64,000 bases of DNA from the NCBI GenBank assembly GCA_035403225.1, contig DAONET010000011.1:1-64000 (forward strand), given 5' to 3'. Below the pieces are notes generated by a model that had not been told where the DNA came from, did no database searches, and saw only the letters and a list, made by a program, of their open reading frames with translations. Below, in pieces: positions 26,634 to 36,042 of this stretch; the stretch's first letter is position 1; each line of letters opens with the position of its first letter. The position numbers and the translations under genes were made by a program. The DNA is from DAIRDK01 sp035403225. Lineage in GTDB: Bacteria > Bacteroidota > Bacteroidia > Bacteroidales > FEN-979.

Positions 26634-26835
26634 GATTTTTATCCTGTTGATCAGGTTCTACCAGGGAGCCATTTCACCATACCTGATGCCCTCCTGCAGA
26701 TACAGCCCGAGTTGTTCTGCCTATGGCGAAGAAGCTATTCGCAAATACGGGCCTTTCAAAGGAGGGTGGCTCACGTTGAAACGGCTGGCCAGATGTAATC
26801 CCTGGGGAGGAAGCGGCTATGATCCTGTTCCGTAA
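26605..26835 (+). CDS. yidD: Membrane protein insertion efficiency factor YidD
   Basis: This 76-residue amphipathic protein helps YidC insert membrane proteins. The pattern is complete: IRFYQGAISPYLMPSCRY, then SPSCSAYGEEAI, GGWLTLKRLARCNPWGGSGYDPVP. The three conserved Cys positions (SCRYSPSC and RCNPW) are all present. It overlaps rnpA by 29 bp in another frame and is followed by the S41 protease gene after 47 bp. Confidence 0.97.
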   Translation: MKALKKLLGKIFILLIRFYQGAISPYLMPSCRYSPSCSAYGEEAIRKYGPFKGGWLTLKRLARCNPWGGSGYDPVP

Positions 26836-26882
26836 AAGTTTTTGAACGCCTGCGTTGCGTGAAGTAAGATATACAGAATCAC

Positions 26883-28610
26883 ATGAGAAAGACCCTTTTC
26901 CTGATCATCGGATTTTCGATGATGATGTTGACCGGGTCAGCACAGAATGAGACGGATCAAACCTTTGAAGTGCTGAAGAACCTGGATATTTATTCCACCC
27001 TGATCAAGGAACTGAATGCGGAATACGTGGACGAGATCCGGCCCGGGGAACTGACCCAGACTGCCATCGACGCCATGCTGGAGGACCTCGATCCTTACAC
27101 AAATTTCATCCCGGAATCGGAAGTGGAAGATTACCGGTTTATCATGACCGGACAATACGGAGGGATTGGGGCATTGATCCACCAACAAGGCGATTACGTG
27201 ATTATCTCGGAGCCCTATGAAGGCTCTCCTGCCCAGAAAGCAGGTCTGGAAGCCGGTGACAAGATCCTGGAAGTAAACGGACAGCAGGCCAAAGGGAAAA
27301 ACTACGATGAAGTCAGCTCCATCCTGAAAGGCCAGGCCGGCACGGTCGTCAAACTCGTGGTTGAACGACCGGGCGTGGAAAGACCCATTGAGAAGACGAT
27401 CTCCCGGGAAATCATCAAGGTTGATAATATCCCCTATTCCACCTTGCTGGATGACGGGATCGGATACATCAAACTGAGTTCCTTCACACAGAATGCAGCC
27501 AAAGAACTCAAACAGGCTTTCCTGAAACTCCGGGAAAACAATCACCTTAACGGACTCATCATCGACCTCCGCGGCAATGGTGGCGGGCTGTTGAATGAAG
27601 CAGTGGACATCTCGAACCTGTTTGTCGACAAAGGGCAGGAGATCGTGACGACCAAAGGCAAAGTGGAAGATAAAAACCGGACGTACAAAACCCAGTACCC
27701 CGTCACCGATCCTTCGATTCCCCTGGCAATCCTTGTCGACCGGCAGAGCGCTTCCGCCAGCGAGATCCTCTCCGGCTCCATTCAGGATCTTGACCGGGGT
27801 GTGATCATCGGCCAGCGAACTTTCGGAAAAGGACTGGTCCAGAACGTGGTTCCCCTCAGCTATAATGCGCAGATGAAGATCACTGTCGCCAAGTATTACA
27901 TCCCCAGCGGTCGTTGTATTCAGGCGATTGACTACTCCCATAAAGACGGCAACGGTCATTCGGGCAAAGTACCCGACAGCCTGATCCGGGAATTTAAAAC
28001 CCAGAAAGGAAGGAAAGTATATGACGGCGGCGGCATCGATCCCGACCTGGTAACCAAACGCAGGGATTTCAGCAACATCGCCCTCTCTTTGTTTGGGAAA
28101 TACTTCATCTTCGATTATGCCACCCGGTTTAAACAAACCCACCCGACCATCCCCGCTCCCAAAGACTTCGTCATCACAGACTCCATCTATAATGATTTTC
28201 TTTCATTCATAAAAAATAAAAACTTCGATTACACCACCAACAGCGAAAAGACCTTGGGCATCCTGATGGATGAAGCGAAAAAAGAGAATTACTACAATGC
28301 CATCAAAGAGGAATTGGATCACGTGAAAGAGCAGATGACTGTAGATAAAAAAGAAGACATCAACCGGTACAAGGATCAGGTCAAATACTTGCTGAAGCTG
28401 GAGATCGTCACTCGTTACTATTACCAAAAAGGTAAAGCAGAAGCCGCCCTCGAGAATGACAAAGACCTTTCCCTGGCCATCACCACCCTGAAAGATCAGC
28501 AGAAGTATCAGGACATCCTCTCCGGAAAATATATTCAACCGAAAGAGGAGCGCGAAAAAGCCAAGGCTTCCGCAGAAGAACAAGAACTTGAAGAAACAGA
28601 AATCGAATAA
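26883..28610 (+). CDS. S41-family C-terminal processing peptidase
   Basis: The 575-residue periplasmic protease cleaves proteins near their C-termini. A signal peptide (LTGSAQNE) is followed by an N-terminal helical domain, a PDZ domain (about 90-170, with QYGGIGALI, AGLEAGDKILEVNG) and the S41 catalytic domain (about 185-380). The Ser lies in RQSASASEILSGS and the Lys in GQRTFGKGLVQ, a Ser/Lys dyad. A 190-residue charged, helical C-terminal extension ends in Glu-rich coil. Bacteroidota genomes often place this CtpA/Tsp homologue after yidD. The stop overlaps the following frame region, but the next gene starts 10 bp downstream. Confidence 0.95.
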   Translation: MRKTLFLIIGFSMMMLTGSAQNETDQTFEVLKNLDIYSTLIKELNAEYVDEIRPGELTQTAIDAMLEDLDPYTNFIPESEVEDYRFIMTGQYGGIGALIHQQGDYVIISEPYEGSPAQKAGLEAGDKILEVNGQQAKGKNYDEVSSILKGQAGTVVKLVVERPGVERPIEKTISREIIKVDNIPYSTLLDDGIGYIKLSSFTQNAAKELKQAFLKLRENNHLNGLIIDLRGNGGGLLNEAVDISNLFVDKGQEIVTTKGKVEDKNRTYKTQYPVTDPSIPLAILVDRQSASASEILSGSIQDLDRGVIIGQRTFGKGLVQNVVPLSYNAQMKITVAKYYIPSGRCIQAIDYSHKDGNGHSGKVPDSLIREFKTQKGRKVYDGGGIDPDLVTKRRDFSNIALSLFGKYFIFDYATRFKQTHPTIPAPKDFVITDSIYNDFLSFIKNKNFDYTTNSEKTLGILMDEAKKENYYNAIKEELDHVKEQMTVDKKEDINRYKDQVKYLLKLEIVTRYYYQKGKAEAALENDKDLSLAITTLKDQQKYQDILSGKYIQPKEEREKAKASAEEQELEETEIE

Positions 28611-28620
28611 TCCTTATCCC

Positions 28621-29505
28621 ATGAAACATCTTTTTTCCTGCCTCCTTGCCGGGTTCATTTTTATCGGATTAACTTCCTTTGCAGGGGATAAACCTGCCTA
28701 CCGCGTTTTTGATCAGAAAGGCAGACACGCCGATTACACAGACATCCTGAAAGCCGCTTCCGAAGCAGACATCATTCTTTTCGGCGAACTCCATAACAAC
28801 CCGGTATGCCACTGGATAGAGATCGAACTAACCAAAGATCTGTATGAAGTAAAGAAAGAAAATCTGGTGCTGGGAGCTGAGATGTTCGAGGCAGACAATC
28901 AATTGTTACTGAACGAATATACCGGCAAATTCATCCGGAAGAAAGATTTTGAGGCAGAAGCCAAACTGTGGAAGAACTATCAGACCGACTATGCGCCGAT
29001 GGTTGACTTCGCCCGGGAAAAGGGAATCCGTTTCGTTGGCACGAATATCCCCAGAAGATTTGCTGCGATTGTCAGCCAGAAAGGGTTTTCCGGTCTCGAC
29101 AGCATCAATGGTCTGCAGCGTGCGCTGATTGCTCCCCTTCCCATTAAATACGACTCCACCCTGAAGTGCTACGCCGCTATCGGCAAGTCAGCTCCCGAAG
29201 CCATGCATGGCACCCTGCAACTGGGAAAGGCCCAGGCTATCAAAGACGCCACGATGGCCCATTTTATCCTGAAAAACTGGGAAGTCGGGAAAACCGTCCT
29301 CCATTTTAACGGCGCTTACCACAGCGACAATTTTGAAGGTCTGACGTGGTATGTCAACACATACGGGAAACGGTATCCTTATTTCCCCAAAGTAGTGACG
29401 ATCTCCTGTGTTGAACAGTATCAGGTGGATGATCTTTCAGCAGAAAATGCAGGAAAGGCCGATTTCATCATCTGCATTCCCGCATCCATGACAAAGACGT
29501 ATTGA
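28621..29505 (+). CDS. ChaN/Tiki-like haem-binding-uptake family protein
   Basis: The 294-residue protein has a signal peptide (FIGLTSFAGD, no lipobox Cys after it) and the Cofac_haem_bdg (ChaN, TIKI-like) pattern: ADIILFGELHNNPVCHW with the conserved Glu and His, LGAEMFEADNQ, and VLHFNGAYHSDNFEGLTWYV near the end. In ChaN of Campylobacter the family binds haem, whereas related eukaryotic TIKI proteins are metalloproteases, so the biochemical role here is open. I use the ATG at 28621. The frame from 28588 would overlap the S41 gene and add no signal-like residues. The stop codon abuts that of the convergent GtrA gene. Confidence 0.88.
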   Translation: MKHLFSCLLAGFIFIGLTSFAGDKPAYRVFDQKGRHADYTDILKAASEADIILFGELHNNPVCHWIEIELTKDLYEVKKENLVLGAEMFEADNQLLLNEYTGKFIRKKDFEAEAKLWKNYQTDYAPMVDFAREKGIRFVGTNIPRRFAAIVSQKGFSGLDSINGLQRALIAPLPIKYDSTLKCYAAIGKSAPEAMHGTLQLGKAQAIKDATMAHFILKNWEVGKTVLHFNGAYHSDNFEGLTWYVNTYGKRYPYFPKVVTISCVEQYQVDDLSAENAGKADFIICIPASMTKTY

Positions 29506-29910
29506 TCACGCAAAGGTGAAATAAGCGTTGATCAAAAAATTCCAGACGGTAACCACCACCGTTGCCACCAGTTTGGAAATATAGAAATTGACTTTGAATT
29601 TTCCGGTCATCATCCATATGATCAGGCTGTTTATTCCCAACCCGATCAGTGAGATCACGAAAAAACGGGAAAATTCCTGCGCCACATGCGGATTTGAACT
29701 CTGGAAGGTCCAGATGCGGTTTAAAAAATAGTTGGAAGTCGCTGCGATGGTGAATCCAATGGCATTGGCAACATATTTCTGTACCTTGAAAACCTCTTTG
29801 AAGAGGAAGGTGAACCCGAAATCGACAAAGACGCCGGAGAATCCTACCAGGCAGAATTTGATGAATTTCAGTAAAAAGGCTCCCGAAAAGAATTCGCTTA
29901 ATTTGATCAT
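29506..29910 (-). CDS. GtrA-family membrane protein
   Basis: This 134-residue protein has four hydrophobic helices and the GtrA landmarks FIKFCLVGFSGVFVDFG, ATSNYFLNRIWTFQS and VTVWNFLINAYFTF. GtrA proteins are thought to move lipid-linked sugars across the membrane for cell-surface polysaccharide decoration. No glycosyltransferase partner is next to it. It lies 6 bp downstream of the M28 peptidase and probably shares its transcript. Its stop codon directly abuts that of chaN, forming the palindrome TGATCA, so no terminator separates the two convergent genes. Confidence 0.92.
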   Translation of the reverse strand: MIKLSEFFSGAFLLKFIKFCLVGFSGVFVDFGFTFLFKEVFKVQKYVANAIGFTIAATSNYFLNRIWTFQSSNPHVAQEFSRFFVISLIGLGINSLIIWMMTGKFKVNFYISKLVATVVVTVWNFLINAYFTFA

Positions 29911-29916
29911 GTGTGG

Positions 29917-31710
29917 TTATAGTTGGATCAGTAAAATTTCGTTTTTCCCGTTTCTCATCACTTCCACGCTGACGGTCATTCCTCGTTTCAGCTTCGAAAG
30001 GCGGGCCATATAATCGTAGATGTTACCCACGGGCAATCCATTCACCGAGGTGATGATATCTCCTTTCAGGATCCCTCCGCGGTCGGCAGGTCCTTCTTTC
30101 GTAACGCCATCCACCCGTAATCCTCTTTTCTCGGTGCCCGCAAAATCGGGCAGGATACCGAGGGTGACTTTCATCCGGCGTCCTCCCCTGCCCGCCTGGT
30201 CACGGGAACCGCTCTCTTTAAAAGTGAGTGTTTTCGGGGAGCATGCAATATCCCTGATCACGGAAGCAGCGAAATCACCGATTCTCTGCTCTGCCGTATA
30301 ATCCAGTTTCTCGGGACGATCAAAAGGGGTGTGATAATCCGTATGTACGCCGGTGGTAAAAAAGAAAACCGGTATACCTGCAGCATAGAAGGCAGCATGG
30401 TCGGAAGGTCCGTACCCATCGGGAGCATGAACAACTCCGAAAGGAAGATCTTTCTCATAGATCTTCAAGATGGAGTCGGCTTCCGGCGAAGTGCCGGTCC
30501 CTGAAACAGAGATCGAGTTCTTCTCCGGGTCGAATCGTCCGGTCATATCAAAATTGAACATAGCCTTGATGCTTTTCGGATCAACCGGGCAATGGCTGAC
30601 AAAATATTTCGATCCGATCAATCCTGTTTCTTCCGCGCTGAAGGCGACAAAGAGAATGCTCCTCCGCGGCCGGGACTGATCGGCCGCCAGTTTCCCGGCC
30701 AGCGCCATGATCATGGCCGTACCGGAAGCATTATCGTCGGCCCCGGGGTGTATCGCCACGGTATCGGGCATTCTGGAACCCGATTCCGGTCCGCCGTATC
30801 CCAAATGATCGTAATGCGCCCCGACAACGATGTACTCATCCTTCAGGAGCGCATCAGCGCCTTCGAGCATCGCAACCACATTAGCGGTCATCTCCTTCTC
30901 CAGCACGATATCGACGGTTGCTTCCACCATAACGGGTACCTCCAGGCTCATCGGCCTTTTATTCAGGGCCATCATACTTTCCAGACTATCCGAAGTAAAA
31001 CCGGTGCGACTCAGCAGGCGGGAGGCAAGATCACGCCTGATGTTTATCACGGGGATGCCGGCGGTGATCTCGTTATTCTCGCATACCAGCGGCATGAGTT
31101 TGTCTTTATTATCAAAGCCCGACGGGGTGACCAGCAGAACTCCGGCTGCGCCGTTATCTTTGGCCGTCAACACCTTGGAGTGCACTTCCGAAAAGGGGAT
31201 GAACCTGCTGGAAGGATCATCCGGTTCGGGATCGCCCCGGAAGATCATGACCCATTTTCCTTTCACATCCACTCCGTTATAATCATTCCAATGCAGGCTG
31301 TCAGCATCAATCGAAAAGCCGTATCCCGCGAATACTACCGGGGCATTGACGGTTCCCGATGCAGAGAAGGCCAGGGGAACAAATGTCTGGTTCAGTACTT
31401 CCGCCGTTCCGTTCACACGAAGTGCATTGGAAGAACCCGCTGTGACGCCGGTCACCACCTCGAAGGGCTGCATACCGTCGCTGGCAATGGGTTTCAGCCC
31501 TGCTGATATAAAATGACGAAGGATGTACTGTGCGGCCACCTCCATCTCTTTCGTACCAGGCTTTCGACCTTTCAGCGAATCTGATGCCAGGAAGGAGCCA
31601 TATTCCCGGAGTTCCCCGGCAGTAATCTCACCGGTGTTCTGTGCCCGGACTGTAGTAAAGGCAAGCAAGAACAACAACGCCAGGGCGTATCTCATGGGTC
31701 TGTTTTTCAT
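29917..31710 (-). CDS. M28-family zinc peptidase with PA and PDZ domains
   Basis: The 597-residue secreted enzyme has a signal peptide (FTTVRAQN), a PA-like insert (about 120-240), an M28 catalytic core and a C-terminal PDZ domain. Zinc ligands are visible: VVGAHYDHLG (His), HPGADDNASGTA (bridging Asp), FSAEETGLIGS (catalytic Glu pair), FNFDMTGR (Asp) and VHTDYHTPFD (His). The PDZ segment GPADRGGILKGDIITSVNGLPVGN starts near residue 535. M28 enzymes remove N-terminal amino acids. The gene overlaps the mnmA stop by 4 bp. Confidence 0.95.
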   Translation of the reverse strand: MKNRPMRYALALLFLLAFTTVRAQNTGEITAGELREYGSFLASDSLKGRKPGTKEMEVAAQYILRHFISAGLKPIASDGMQPFEVVTGVTAGSSNALRVNGTAEVLNQTFVPLAFSASGTVNAPVVFAGYGFSIDADSLHWNDYNGVDVKGKWVMIFRGDPEPDDPSSRFIPFSEVHSKVLTAKDNGAAGVLLVTPSGFDNKDKLMPLVCENNEITAGIPVINIRRDLASRLLSRTGFTSDSLESMMALNKRPMSLEVPVMVEATVDIVLEKEMTANVVAMLEGADALLKDEYIVVGAHYDHLGYGGPESGSRMPDTVAIHPGADDNASGTAMIMALAGKLAADQSRPRRSILFVAFSAEETGLIGSKYFVSHCPVDPKSIKAMFNFDMTGRFDPEKNSISVSGTGTSPEADSILKIYEKDLPFGVVHAPDGYGPSDHAAFYAAGIPVFFFTTGVHTDYHTPFDRPEKLDYTAEQRIGDFAASVIRDIACSPKTLTFKESGSRDQAGRGGRRMKVTLGILPDFAGTEKRGLRVDGVTKEGPADRGGILKGDIITSVNGLPVGNIYDYMARLSKLKRGMTVSVEVMRNGKNEILLIQL

Positions 31711-32801
31711 CCTTTTTCGGAATCACTGACATTGGCAATTACACCTCCCCCCAATACTATATCATCCTGGTAAAATACGGCGCTCTGTCCCGGAGAGATC
31801 CCGTCATTGGGCCGATTCAGCGTGACCCTGACCATGTCGGGACCGGCCGGTTCAACCACCGCATCGGTCTCTCGCTGAGCAGAACGAATCTTCACCCGGC
31901 ATTCCAGCGGGGTCGTGATCCCCGGCAGCGCCATCCAATTCAAATCATTCACCGAAAAGATGCTGTGACAGGTCTCACTGCGGACACCCACGACAACCCG
32001 GTTGTGTTCTTTATCAAGATCGATCACGTACAAGGGTTCCGTAAAAGCCACTCCGAGTCCTTTCCGTTGACCGATGGTATAATTCCATACACCGGTATGA
32101 TGGCCCAGCACTTTTCCTCTCAGATCGACAATGTCACCCGGCTGATCCGTCACCTCCAACAGCTCCTTATAATCACCGCTGTAAAAATCCTGGCTTTCTT
32201 CTTTTCCCGAAGCGGGAAGACGGAGTTCCGCCGCGATGGCTTTCACCTCCTCTTTCAACATGTCGCCAAGCGGAAACAGGATCTTCGCAAGTTGTTCCTG
32301 AGAGAGGCGGTAGATAAAATAGGATTGATCCTTCTTCGGATCGGATCCCTTTCGCAGGAAATATCGGCCTGATTTCTCATCATACCCGGTTTTGGCATAA
32401 TGACCGGTAGCAAAATAATCGTATTCCAAGCCTTCGCGTTCAGCCAGCATCGGCAGCAACCCGAATTTTATCAACTGATTGCATTTGATACAGGGATTGG
32501 GAGTGCGGCCGGCCAGGTATTCGTTTTTGAAATATTGCAGTACCAGTGAGCTATATTCTTTCGAACAGTCGAACACCCGGAAGGGTATCTCCAGCATCTT
32601 TGCCAGTTTTCCGGCTTCTTCAATCTCTTCCTTTTCCTCCGGCCCGTAACAGGCATGTTTCCCGGTAGCCTGGTATTTCCCGTCCCAGATGGCCATGGTG
32701 ACACCTGTCACGTCATAGCCCTGTTTCTTCAGCAGAAAAGCAGCCACAGAGGAATCCACTCCCCCGCTGAGACCTACCAACACTTTCTTATTCAGATTCA
32801 T
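31707..32801 (-). CDS. mnmA: tRNA 2-thiouridylase MnmA, with an unusual cysteine set
   Basis: MnmA adds sulfur to U34 of Lys, Glu and Gln tRNAs. The 364-residue protein has the ATP pyrophosphatase loop SGGVDSSVAAF at 12-22, GRTPNPCIKCN at 98-108, FATGHYAK and the C-terminal beta domain (GQSAVFYQDDIVLGGG). In E. coli the key residues are Asp99, Cys102 and Cys199. Here Cys104 takes the Asp99 place and Cys107 the Cys102 place, but the Cys199 place in ESQDFYSGDY is Tyr207. Cys51 in HACYGPEE is a possible third ligand. This suggests a three-Cys iron-sulfur type rather than the persulfide type, by inference. An exact -7 box ends five bases before the ATG. Confidence 0.93.
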   Translation of the reverse strand: MNLNKKVLVGLSGGVDSSVAAFLLKKQGYDVTGVTMAIWDGKYQATGKHACYGPEEKEEIEEAGKLAKMLEIPFRVFDCSKEYSSLVLQYFKNEYLAGRTPNPCIKCNQLIKFGLLPMLAEREGLEYDYFATGHYAKTGYDEKSGRYFLRKGSDPKKDQSYFIYRLSQEQLAKILFPLGDMLKEEVKAIAAELRLPASGKEESQDFYSGDYKELLEVTDQPGDIVDLRGKVLGHHTGVWNYTIGQRKGLGVAFTEPLYVIDLDKEHNRVVVGVRSETCHSIFSVNDLNWMALPGITTPLECRVKIRSAQRETDAVVEPAGPDMVRVTLNRPNDGISPGQSAVFYQDDIVLGGGVIANVSDSEKG

Positions 32802-32805
32802 TCTG

Positions 32806-32813
32806 CAAAGGTA
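32806..32813 (-). promoter_or_regulatory. Candidate -7 box of the mnmA-M28-GtrA operon
   Basis: The minus strand reads TACCTTTG, an exact match, ending 5 bp before the mnmA ATG. The transcript would therefore be nearly leaderless. Confidence 0.35.
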
Positions 32814-32853
32814 GGGAAAATCCGGATGCCGGACGTCAGGTTATCAGGCAAGC

Positions 32854-35283
32854 CTACTTTATCGGTTTCAGCACTTTATCGATAGTGGACCTGTCTTTTT
32901 CAGAAAGTTGCATGCCATCTATGGTTTGGACGATCATGTCGTGCCATTTTTCCTCCTGAAAGAACGATTTCAGCATCTCCCTGGCTGCCGTGGAAAGCTT
33001 ATTGTTCCAGTGCAGGGAAGCCGTGACGGCATTATCGATCACCGCTGGATCAAGGTAATTCAGTTTACGGAGAACCCTGAGCGAGTTCATGCGTGTTTCA
33101 AACTCCTGCGAGGGTCCGGTGTAAGAGATCAACTCCGTCAACCGTTTCTTTTCGCCTGACCCGATGGCGATCTCCAGCCATTTCATCCGAATATTCTTTC
33201 CTCTCCATCCCGTTTCATTTTTGGTCATCTCCAGGTAACGGGAACGGTCGGAAGAAAAGTCACGGCAAAGAGCATCCAGCGCCAGTTCGACATTCAGGTA
33301 CGAAGAGTCGGACAAGCATCCTTCAAAAGCTTCCCGCAGAATACCGGGGATGGGATTGGCATTGGTGATGGCTGCTTTTCGCACATTGGCATCGCGGTCT
33401 TTCACGGCTGCCAGCAGGAGCGCTACTGATTCGGGGGTATTGTCGCCAGCTAATTGCCGGATGATCTCGCTTTTCACGAGGTGGAAATTTTCCCGGAAAT
33501 AAGCTTGCACCAGGGCCGGCCGTTTCACATCGACAGGGACATCCCGGAGAGCGACCATGGCATCGTACCGATCGATCATGTTTTCCGCCTGCAGAGCCTG
33601 CGCGGTGAGTTCTTCCACGGATTTCAGGAAGGTGACTTTCTTCAGAATATTCCGGCCGGGATCGAATAAGGTGAAAGCGATGGTTTTCTTCTCCGGGTTG
33701 GGAATACTCACTTCCTGTTCTTTCTCACTGATCCATACAGTGTCCTTTCCAAAGGTTCCATCGGTATAATGAACTTCGAACACCACCGGCATCCTGAACA
33801 AACCGACCAAATTACTGGTATCGTGTACCTGGGTCACGGTGAACACGGTGGCTCTTTGACCATTCATGCCGTCTTTTTCCGTGTACCTGACTTGATAGGC
33901 CGGCTCTCCTCCACGGAGGATCCATTCATCGAAAAACCAATTGTATGATTTTCCGGTGGCATCGTACACCGCCCTCATAAAGTCGTTGGTCTCGGCATAT
34001 TTGAACAGCCATCGTTCCGTGTACAACTTCACCGCGTCGAGAAATTCACGGTCGCCCATGACATATCGCAGCATCCCCAGCACCAGCGATCCTTTCTGAT
34101 AGATCCGTTCAACGCCACCCTGCGAACCACCCACCGGGAAGTTGTTCCTCTCGGCAGCCGATAAAGCCTGTATCCGCTCGTTGTTCATCTCATTCTGATA
34201 TTGATCAACCCCGAAAATGCTTTTCTCGAACATCTTGGCAAAGTATGTCCCGAAACTCTCGGTCAGCCAAACATCCTTGTTCTCCAGGTGAGCAATGCAG
34301 TCGCCGTACCACTGATGAGCCAGCTCATGGGCGTTAACGTTGATATAATTTCTTTGCCAGTAGGCACGGGGATCAATCAGCATATAGTCGCCGAAAACCG
34401 TAGCTGTCGTGGTTTCCATCCCGCCATACATGTAATCGCTTACCGGCAATTCGCGATATACCGGGTATGGATAAGGTACCCCCATCTCCTTCTCATAGAA
34501 TTCAAACATCTTTTCAGTGTACTGATACGTAGGGGCCACCCGGTCTTTCATCCCCCGATAATAAAGTAATTCCAGGGGCACATCGCGATTTGTTTTCGAT
34601 ACAGCATATTCGTAATCGCCAATAGCGAGACAGGTGGAGAAGTACGGATGATCTTTTGCCATACGGTAGTGCCAGGTTTTGGTGCCGTCGGGATTGTCTT
34701 TCACGCTGACCCGTTCTCCATTGGCAAACACGGTAAATGTCTTGTCGAAGGTGATCTTCAGATCCATGGTGACGCGATCGTCCAGGTAAGGCAACCATCC
34801 GTTCGGCCGATGCGCCCAGATCTGTTTCCTTTTCCCCTTTTCTTCCGGCATCCAGCCGATGAAATAGATGGGACCGGTTCGGGGAGAGGATTCATATTTC
34901 AGGAATACCGATGATGGTACGCCCTTTTTTAAATCGACAGGAGGATAGATGACAAGAGAAGAACCGCGCAGGATATACCTGCATGGGATATCTTCCATGG
35001 TGACCTTACTGAGGGTGAAATCGGGAGTCTGTACGACGATGGAGTCGGTATGATACCGGTTCGGGGTGAAGGTGAGTGTGGCTTCGCCCATGACCCGTTT
35101 CTCTTCGGGTTTGAACGACAGACTGGCGTCTACATGATGGAGGGCGATGATGCGGTCGGGAGGTGTTTTGTTCGGATCATCCACATACGTGACGGTTTTC
35201 ACTTGCGACCAGGCAGTTGCGGATAAAAGCAATGAAAGGCCTGTCAATGTCAGAAGCCGGGAGACTGAACCAGATTTTTTCAT
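32854..35283 (-). CDS. M1-family zinc aminopeptidase with C-terminal HEAT-like domain
   Basis: This 809-residue secreted enzyme begins with a signal peptide (ATAWSQVK). The N-terminal beta saddle runs to about 215, the thermolysin-like catalytic domain from about 220 to 480, and a helical HEAT-like domain forms the last 280 residues. The zinc site is complete: HELAHQWYGD and, 18 residues later, the Glu of LTESFGTYF. The exopeptidase motif GAMEN is replaced by GGMET (residues 286-290 region), so the N-terminal-amine-binding Glu is retained. It should release N-terminal residues from peptides in the periplasm. Confidence 0.95.
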   Translation of the reverse strand: MKKSGSVSRLLTLTGLSLLLSATAWSQVKTVTYVDDPNKTPPDRIIALHHVDASLSFKPEEKRVMGEATLTFTPNRYHTDSIVVQTPDFTLSKVTMEDIPCRYILRGSSLVIYPPVDLKKGVPSSVFLKYESSPRTGPIYFIGWMPEEKGKRKQIWAHRPNGWLPYLDDRVTMDLKITFDKTFTVFANGERVSVKDNPDGTKTWHYRMAKDHPYFSTCLAIGDYEYAVSKTNRDVPLELLYYRGMKDRVAPTYQYTEKMFEFYEKEMGVPYPYPVYRELPVSDYMYGGMETTTATVFGDYMLIDPRAYWQRNYINVNAHELAHQWYGDCIAHLENKDVWLTESFGTYFAKMFEKSIFGVDQYQNEMNNERIQALSAAERNNFPVGGSQGGVERIYQKGSLVLGMLRYVMGDREFLDAVKLYTERWLFKYAETNDFMRAVYDATGKSYNWFFDEWILRGGEPAYQVRYTEKDGMNGQRATVFTVTQVHDTSNLVGLFRMPVVFEVHYTDGTFGKDTVWISEKEQEVSIPNPEKKTIAFTLFDPGRNILKKVTFLKSVEELTAQALQAENMIDRYDAMVALRDVPVDVKRPALVQAYFRENFHLVKSEIIRQLAGDNTPESVALLLAAVKDRDANVRKAAITNANPIPGILREAFEGCLSDSSYLNVELALDALCRDFSSDRSRYLEMTKNETGWRGKNIRMKWLEIAIGSGEKKRLTELISYTGPSQEFETRMNSLRVLRKLNYLDPAVIDNAVTASLHWNNKLSTAAREMLKSFFQEEKWHDMIVQTIDGMQLSEKDRSTIDKVLKPIK

Positions 35284-35302
35284 AGGGGAGATAAAAAATG
35301 AT

Positions 35303-35310
35303 TATGTTTG
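35303..35310 (+). promoter_or_regulatory. Candidate -7 box of the NarL-type two-component operon
   Basis: TATGTTTG is an exact TAnnTTTG match 32 bp before the TTG start of the kinase gene, in the gap between divergent genes. The aminopeptidase may use TATTTTTG (35347-35354, minus strand), another exact match. Confidence 0.3.
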
Positions 35311-35341
35311 TGAGAGGTTACCTGTCTTACTATATACCTGA

Positions 35342-36037
35342 TTGGCCAAAAATAGTAAAAAATCAGTGAATCCTCCTGTTCGGACGATTGGACGGACACA
35401 GGATCCTATCGGGAGCCTGAAATCTTTTCTCGAGGGGGAGGAGAAAGAGCGACAACGTTTGTCGCGTGAGTTGCATGATGGTATCGGTCAGTACCTCATT
35501 GCCATCAAGATGAAACTGGAAAGTCTGTTGTATTCTGATCCGTCCGACATGAAAGAGCAGATCAAACGGATCAAAGATGATTTCGACCAAACGGTAGAGG
35601 AAGTCCGGCGTATTTCCAATAACCTGAAGCCATCCGTGCTCGAAGCGTTCGGTATCGTTTATGCACTCCGGAATCTCTGTGTGGAAACATCTGATCGGAC
35701 AGGCATAAAAGTAGGACTTTTCTTCAAAGGCAATCTTGAATCTCTCGATATGACCATCAAGACGTACCTCTTCCGTATTGCGCAGGAAGCCCTGAACAAC
35801 GTGGTCAGGCATTCGGAAGCCACGATGGTCGACCTGCGGCTTGACCGCAAACTGGATGATGTATATTTTTCGATCTCCGATAATGGCATCGGATTCACTA
35901 CCCACAATGTTGACGCGGCGGCAGGGCATGGGATGAACAACATGCGCGACCGCGTCAAGCTTCTGAACGGTACCATCGATATCAAATCGGCCCCTGACAA
36001 AGGGACCCTGATCATGATTAAAATACCAGCATTCTGA
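35342..36037 (+). CDS. Soluble NarL-type sensor histidine kinase (HisKA_3)
   Basis: The 231-residue protein has no membrane helix and no recognisable sensor domain. A short N-terminal segment leads into the HisKA_3 dimerisation domain with the phospho-His in RLSRELHDGIGQYL. The HATPase domain follows (EALNNVVRHSEA, SISDNGIGF, GHGMNNMRDRVKLLNG). The lack of a sensor suggests that it reads a cytosolic signal or another protein. The start is a TTG (GTG at 35366 also possible), because no ATG lies upstream of the H box. The response regulator gene follows after 5 bp, so the two form a pair. Confidence 0.88.
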   Translation: MAKNSKKSVNPPVRTIGRTQDPIGSLKSFLEGEEKERQRLSRELHDGIGQYLIAIKMKLESLLYSDPSDMKEQIKRIKDDFDQTVEEVRRISNNLKPSVLEAFGIVYALRNLCVETSDRTGIKVGLFFKGNLESLDMTIKTYLFRIAQEALNNVVRHSEATMVDLRLDRKLDDVYFSISDNGIGFTTHNVDAAAGHGMNNMRDRVKLLNGTIDIKSAPDKGTLIMIKIPAF

Positions 36038-36042
36038 AAGCT

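Noticed and set aside
26937..28142. 401-codon open frame antisense to the S41 protease
   Set aside because: Long antisense frames are expected opposite GC-rich coding sequence. The sense protein has all S41 motifs.
30592..31506. 304-codon open frame antisense to the M28 peptidase
   Set aside because: The sense strand shows a complete zinc site, so the antisense frame is a shadow.
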